A DNA stretch of 64,000 nt from Pseudoalteromonas luteoviolacea NCIMB 1944 (GTDB taxonomy: Bacteria > Pseudomonadota > Gammaproteobacteria > Enterobacterales > Alteromonadaceae): contig NZ_AUXS01000064.1 of assembly GCF_001625565.1 (NCBI RefSeq), forward strand, positions 124,001-188,000, written 5' to 3'. Positions 60,273-64,000 of this stretch are shown here, one piece after another. The notes under the pieces are model-generated. The model saw nothing but the letters and a program-made list of their open reading frames with translations. It had not been told where the DNA came from and did not search any database. Every line of letters begins with the position of its first letter. The first letter of the stretch is position 1. The position numbers and the translations under genes are program-made.

Positions 60273-61637
60273 TTAACCAAAGCGTTTTTGCAAATATGAG
60301 AAGGTTGCTCTCAGTCCAAGTCCTTCACCTCCTACTGGTCTGCCAGGCAAATGGCGAACATTCCACGCCATCACATCAAAGTGAAGCCAAGGTGTTGTTT
60401 CTGGCTCTACAAACTCTTTTAAATACAAAGCTGCGGTGATTGACCCACCAAAAGGCGTTGAACCGCAATTTGAGATATCCGCAATATCGCTTTTAAACAG
60501 CGCTTTGTATTGGTCAAACAAAGGTAATTGCCACACCGGATCATTGAGCTCAAGACCTTCGGCAATAATGTCATTGGCAATTTGCTGATCAGTGCTATAA
60601 AAACCTGGCAATTCAGTACCCAGTGCAATACGACATGCCCCCGTCAAGGTTGCAAAATCAATTAATAAATCCGGCTGCTCTGCTTGGGCTTCGGCCAGCG
60701 CATCACATAAAACCAAACGTCCTTCAGCATCAGTGTTGTCGATTTCGACTGTAATACCTTTGCGCGTTACAATCACATCGCCAGGTCTAAAGGCATTTTT
60801 TGACACCGCATTTTCAACAGCTGGAACCAATACGCGTAATCTAACTGGTAAATTTGCCGCCATGATCATATGTGCAAGGCCAAGTACATGGGCCGCGCCG
60901 CCCATGTCTTTTTTCATATTTCGCATCCCAGCTGCTGGTTTTAGATCCAAGCCGCCTGAATCGAAACATACACCTTTACCTACCAATGTTAATTTAGGTG
61001 CACTTTCATCACCCCAAGTTAGGTCTAACAGTCTCGGTTTATTGTCACTTGCTCGTCCAACCATATGGATCGTCGGGTAATTATGCTCAAGTAACTCATC
61101 ACCGATAAATTGCTTAAACTCACCGCCAAACTGCTCGCTAAGTTCAATAAACGTCTCTGCCAAGTGCTGCGGCATCATGTCAGCTGCTGGTGTATTTACT
61201 AAATCTCGAACTAGGTAAATACCAGCTGTAATATCAGCAACTTTTTTATATAACTCAGGAGCTGAAATGGCTAATTTAGCTTGAATGGGCGCAGTCTTTT
61301 TATAAGCGCTATACTTATATGCGCCAAGAATATAACTAGTCGCAGCCCTTTCAATCAATGCTTCGTCGCCGATAAATTGATACACTCCTTGTGGTAGCTG
61401 TTTGGCTAAATCACCAGCTAGCCATTGATCATCAAGCGAATCAACTACACAGACAACACTTGATAGCGCTCCACTGGTCAAATCCGGTATCAACAACACA
61501 TTTTGACCTTCTTGGCGCGTCGATAACACAAAGCTCTTAGCTGCTTGTGCATTTTCTGACAGCCAACCATCTAGTTGCGGCTCAGTGGTTAAATGAATTG
61601 GTGTTCCTTCTTGGGAGTGAACGAGTAAAGTACTCAT
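60273..61637 (-). CDS. M17-family leucyl aminopeptidase
   Basis: The product is 454 residues. The two-metal catalytic half is clear: LTLVGKGVCFDSGGLDLKPA (Lys and Asp ligands), NTDAEGRLVLCDAL (the M17 signature with the active-site Arg) and GSITAALYLKEF. The N-terminal macro-like domain is shorter than in E. coli PepA, as in PepB-like relatives. It trims N-terminal residues from peptides in the cytoplasm. I chose the ATG at 61637 because AAGAGG lies 7 bases upstream; a longer frame starts at 61691. Confidence 0.92.
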   Translation of the reverse strand: MSTLLVHSQEGTPIHLTTEPQLDGWLSENAQAAKSFVLSTRQEGQNVLLIPDLTSGALSSVVCVVDSLDDQWLAGDLAKQLPQGVYQFIGDEALIERAATSYILGAYKYSAYKKTAPIQAKLAISAPELYKKVADITAGIYLVRDLVNTPAADMMPQHLAETFIELSEQFGGEFKQFIGDELLEHNYPTIHMVGRASDNKPRLLDLTWGDESAPKLTLVGKGVCFDSGGLDLKPAAGMRNMKKDMGGAAHVLGLAHMIMAANLPVRLRVLVPAVENAVSKNAFRPGDVIVTRKGITVEIDNTDAEGRLVLCDALAEAQAEQPDLLIDFATLTGACRIALGTELPGFYSTDQQIANDIIAEGLELNDPVWQLPLFDQYKALFKSDIADISNCGSTPFGGSITAALYLKEFVEPETTPWLHFDVMAWNVRHLPGRPVGGEGLGLRATFSYLQKRFG

Positions 61638-61796
61638 ACGTGCCTCTTGTTCTAAGTTGTATTGCCTCAAGGATAACAATAACGCGCGCACAATTCACTG
61701 TCATAAGGGTAAGTTTTTTCTGTATTTTTGTAAACGTAATGTCAAAAATTAACTGGCTGATAGCAAAGCTCTTAACAGGGCTAAGCATGGGCTGTG

Positions 61797-62162
61797 CTAT
61801 TTCTTTTTAGGCTCTTTTTTTTCAGCGAATGAGCTCGGTAAAACCTCGACACCAAACTTATTACCAAGTGCGATAATTAGCGGGATCGTGATGGGAGCAA
61901 AAGGTAAAATTGCAAAAACCCCTAAACCTAAGCCTTTTAGTACATCTACAAATTGCTTGTTTGCAATTTTTAGCTCTGATTTAGACGCATTTCCTAGCGT
62001 GTACCGCTTATAGATATCAAGCATTTCCTCTGTCTCTTGCTTTTCTTGAGCAAGCGCCCCTTTTAAAGCAATAAGCGTACGTCTTATTTTAAGCCTCTGC
62101 TTTCTTCTGCTTATCCGTGCAACCCGAATAGGCGCTTTATGAACGACTTTTATTAATCGCAT
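61797..62162 (-). CDS. Small LETM1-like membrane protein
   Basis: The product is 121 residues with a very basic N-terminus (ARISRRKQRLKIRRTL), a helical middle and one membrane segment (GLGLGVFAILPFAPITIPLIIAL). The FAPITIPLIIALGNKFGVEVLPSSF region resembles the LETM1 core after its membrane helix, but the protein is far too short to be a full LETM1 and the match is from memory. It stands alone, about 100 bases downstream of the M17 gene start on the same strand. Confidence 0.6.
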   Translation of the reverse strand: MRLIKVVHKAPIRVARISRRKQRLKIRRTLIALKGALAQEKQETEEMLDIYKRYTLGNASKSELKIANKQFVDVLKGLGLGVFAILPFAPITIPLIIALGNKFGVEVLPSSFAEKKEPKKK

Positions 62163-62617
62163 CGATATCCGAAATCAACTTATTTTTTGTCATTCTAGCA
62201 AAGTTCCATGCAAAAATCGTGTTGATATTTGGTCCAAAATAACTCTACAACATCCCCAACGCAGCGGTTTACATAAAATTATCAACCTCGTTATATCTAG
62301 CTCTTTTTGTGTTATAAAATCCCGATTTAGTCAATATTTATATTAAATGTTTAGACGGTTTCCTCACCTTGAGTTTAACAAAAATTACAAAATATACCCA
62401 CCTCAGAAACAACAATGTTTATTTTGCAAGCTAAAAAGACCTAAAATCGTCACAAATTAGAAATAAGTGCAATTAAATCAAACAAAAGATTGAACTTAGT
62501 AAATTGGCTGCTATTTTTATAAATGTGTTAATCAATTGAATAAGTTCTTGAGAAAGCACGTTATTGCATATTGCAATTTAGTTTACAAAAAAAGTTTAGA
62601 AAAACTGGGGAAACAGG
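62163..62617. other. 455-base AT-rich gap before the last receptor gene
   Basis: Divergent promoter space for the LETM1-like gene (-) and the TonB receptor (+). No Fur box, strong palindrome or RNA gene was noticed. A + frame at 62536-62736 overlaps the receptor start in another frame and is rejected. Confidence 0.45.
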
Positions 62618-64000
62618 ATGAAACTACAGAGATGCAAACTAAGAAATGCAATTCGATTTGCGATTTCTACAACTGCAGCAACCACAGCTTTACTTGCATT
62701 TGGCGCTCAAGCAGATGCCAGAGAAGAAGGAGCTAACAAAGATATTGAAAAAATAGCCGTGGTAGGTTCTAGGGCAGCACCTAGATCCGTCGGTGAATCA
62801 CCGGTCCCAATCGATATTATTGGCGGTGATGAGCTGAGCAAGGCTGGCGGTGACGACATGCTTGAGCTGTTGAAAGGCTCTGTGCCATCGCTCAACGTAC
62901 ATGCCAACCCTATCAGTGATGCAGCAAGCTTGGTGAGACCTGCCAACTTAAGAGGTCTACCAGCGGATTCTACATTAATACTACTCAACGGTAAGCGCAG
63001 ACACCGTTCTTCTGTCATTGCGTTTTTAGGCGGTGGTATTAACGATGGTGCACAAGGGCCCGATATTTCAGTTATTCCGAGCGTAGCATTAAAACAAGTA
63101 GAAGTACTTCGTGACGGTGCAGCAGCTCAATATGGTTCAGACGCTATTGCAGGTGTTTTGAACTTTGTGTTAAAAGACGCTTCAGAAGGCGGAAGCTTCT
63201 CTGTTAAACAGGGTGAGTACTACGAAGGTGATGGGGATACCACCACGTTTGAAGGGAATGTTGGCTTGCCATTTACCGATCAAGGGTTTGCTAATTTAAG
63301 TTTCCAATACAAAGAAGCTGATGCAACTAGCAGAAGTGTACAACGTCCTGATGCTCAGGCATATGCAGATGCCAACGTAGAAGGCATTAGAGACCCTGCA
63401 CAAATTTGGGGTGCTCCAGAAATTAAAGACGACATCACGCTGTTTGGTAACGTAGGTCTTGAGCTAAGCAACAGCTCTGAGTTTTACATGTTTGGTAACT
63501 ATTCAGAAAGAGATGTAAAGGGTGGCTTCTATTATCGTAACCCTCAAACTCGTCCTCAAGTTTATTCCAATGACGGTGGTAATACGCTGCTGGTTGCTGA
63601 CCTAGATGGCGTAGGTACAGGCATTGGTTGTCCAACTATTAACCTCAAAGATGCTGATGGAAATCGTATTCAAAATGTCGCAACCATAGCTGCATATCAA
63701 CAAATAGCGGCAGATACAGAACTCGGCCGCAATTGTTTTGCCTTTAACGAAATACTTCCAGGTGGTTTTACGCCCAACTTTGGCGGCAATATCACAGACA
63801 CGTCTTTAACCATCGGTACCAGAGGTGACTTCACTGAAGGCTTTATGGAAGGCGGTTTTTATGACATCAGTGGCTCTGTAGGACGCAATGAATCACGCTA
63901 CTTCATCACTAACACAGTGAACGCATCACTTGGTGCTGAAACTCCAATGGAGTTTAGCCCAGGTAAATACATTCAGTTAGAGAAAAACTTTAACTTAGAT
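62618..64000 (+). CDS. TonB-dependent receptor, N-terminal part (runs off the window)
   Basis: The frame is open from an ATG at 62618 to the edge (461 codons). The signal peptide ends about FGAQADA. The TonB box region (KIAVVGSRAAPRS) and plug domain follow, with STLILLNGKRRHR, GPDISVIPSVALKQVEVLRDGAAAQYGSDAIAGVLNFVL and then the first barrel strands. GGGG lies about 8 bases before the start. The plug pattern (NGKRRH, DGAAAQYGSDAIAG) is of the large iron-independent receptors common in marine Alteromonadales, often for sugars or peptides; the substrate is not shown. Confidence 0.9.
   Translation, partial: MKLQRCKLRNAIRFAISTTAATTALLAFGAQADAREEGANKDIEKIAVVGSRAAPRSVGESPVPIDIIGGDELSKAGGDDMLELLKGSVPSLNVHANPISDAASLVRPANLRGLPADSTLILLNGKRRHRSSVIAFLGGGINDGAQGPDISVIPSVALKQVEVLRDGAAAQYGSDAIAGVLNFVLKDASEGGSFSVKQGEYYEGDGDTTTFEGNVGLPFTDQGFANLSFQYKEADATSRSVQRPDAQAYADANVEGIRDPAQIWGAPEIKDDITLFGNVGLELSNSSEFYMFGNYSERDVKGGFYYRNPQTRPQVYSNDGGNTLLVADLDGVGTGIGCPTINLKDADGNRIQNVATIAAYQQIAADTELGRNCFAFNEILPGGFTPNFGGNITDTSLTIGTRGDFTEGFMEGGFYDISGSVGRNESRYFITNTVNASLGAETPMEFSPGKYIQLEKNFNLD

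Noticed and set aside
62536..62736. 66-residue frame overlapping the final TonB receptor start
   Set aside because: The receptor frame has a signal peptide and plug motifs; the overlapping frame starts in AT-rich DNA without a start signal.

Overview
The window looks like a chromosomal segment of a marine gammaproteobacterium of the Alteromonadales, most probably Pseudoalteromonas or a close relative. The evidence is the low GC content, the gene families and their arrangement: dnaK-dnaJ, pqiABC, hmgA-maiA with a divergent MarR regulator, an Oar-type TonB receptor, secreted M4 and M28 peptidases with PPC domains, a RegB/RegA-like pair, and a Fur-controlled RyhB-like small RNA. No taxon-defining gene such as 16S rRNA is present, so the genus is an inference. 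I saw no prophage, insertion sequence, CRISPR array, rRNA or tRNA. The window cuts a secreted PKD/chitin-binding protein at the left edge and a TonB-dependent receptor at the right edge.

Layout. Bases 1-5.7 kb hold the end of a secreted polymer-binding protein, a DMT permease, a phosphotransferase-fold kinase, fadE with a FadR-like operator on its start, ybaK and a tiny Cys-rich membrane protein. Bases 5.7-9 kb hold dnaK and dnaJ behind a sigma-32-type promoter. Bases 9.1-14 kb hold a thioesterase and the lipid-trafficking operon pqiABC, which converges on a GNAT acetyltransferase. Bases 14-25.4 kb are rich in secreted and envelope functions: an M16 lipoprotein protease, a lipoprotein 5'-nucleotidase, a two-gene membrane/ligand-binding pair of unknown function, an S1/P1 nuclease and an Oar-like receptor. 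Bases 25.7-28.4 kb are the tyrosine catabolic genes hmgA and maiA with a MarR regulator whose probable operator sits between the -35 and -10 of hmgA. Bases 28.4-41 kb hold small conserved families, an arginase-family enzyme, udp and cdd (convergent), ppc, an SDR/flavin-reductase pair, a DUF6279 lipoprotein and a Sel1-repeat protein. Bases 41-53.7 kb hold an aldehyde dehydrogenase, a large lipoprotein of unknown function, a DASS transporter, two neighbouring exopeptidase/endopeptidase genes with PPC domains and a TonB receptor. Bases 53.8-64 kb hold small membrane proteins, a RegB/RegA-like two-component pair, a KAS III, pepD, an M17 aminopeptidase and the start of another TonB receptor.

The most interesting non-coding feature is at 40069-40261, between the DUF6279 lipoprotein and the Sel1 gene. 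A perfect -35 (TTGACA), a 17-base spacer and GATAAT are overlapped by a near-perfect 7-1-7 Fur box. They are followed by three stem-loops, an exposed segment carrying the ACATTGCTCA core known from enterobacterial RyhB, and a strong intrinsic terminator. This reads as a free-standing iron-responsive small RNA.

Functionally the region suggests a polymer-degrading heterotroph. Secreted proteases feed cytoplasmic peptidases (pepD, M17). Secreted nuclease and surface nucleotidase plausibly feed nucleoside salvage (udp, cdd). Fatty acids and tyrosine are catabolised under FadR-like and MarR-like control. Coding starts were moved inward from the longest possible reading frames wherever a ribosome binding site, signal peptide or family alignment argued for it; these choices are noted per gene.
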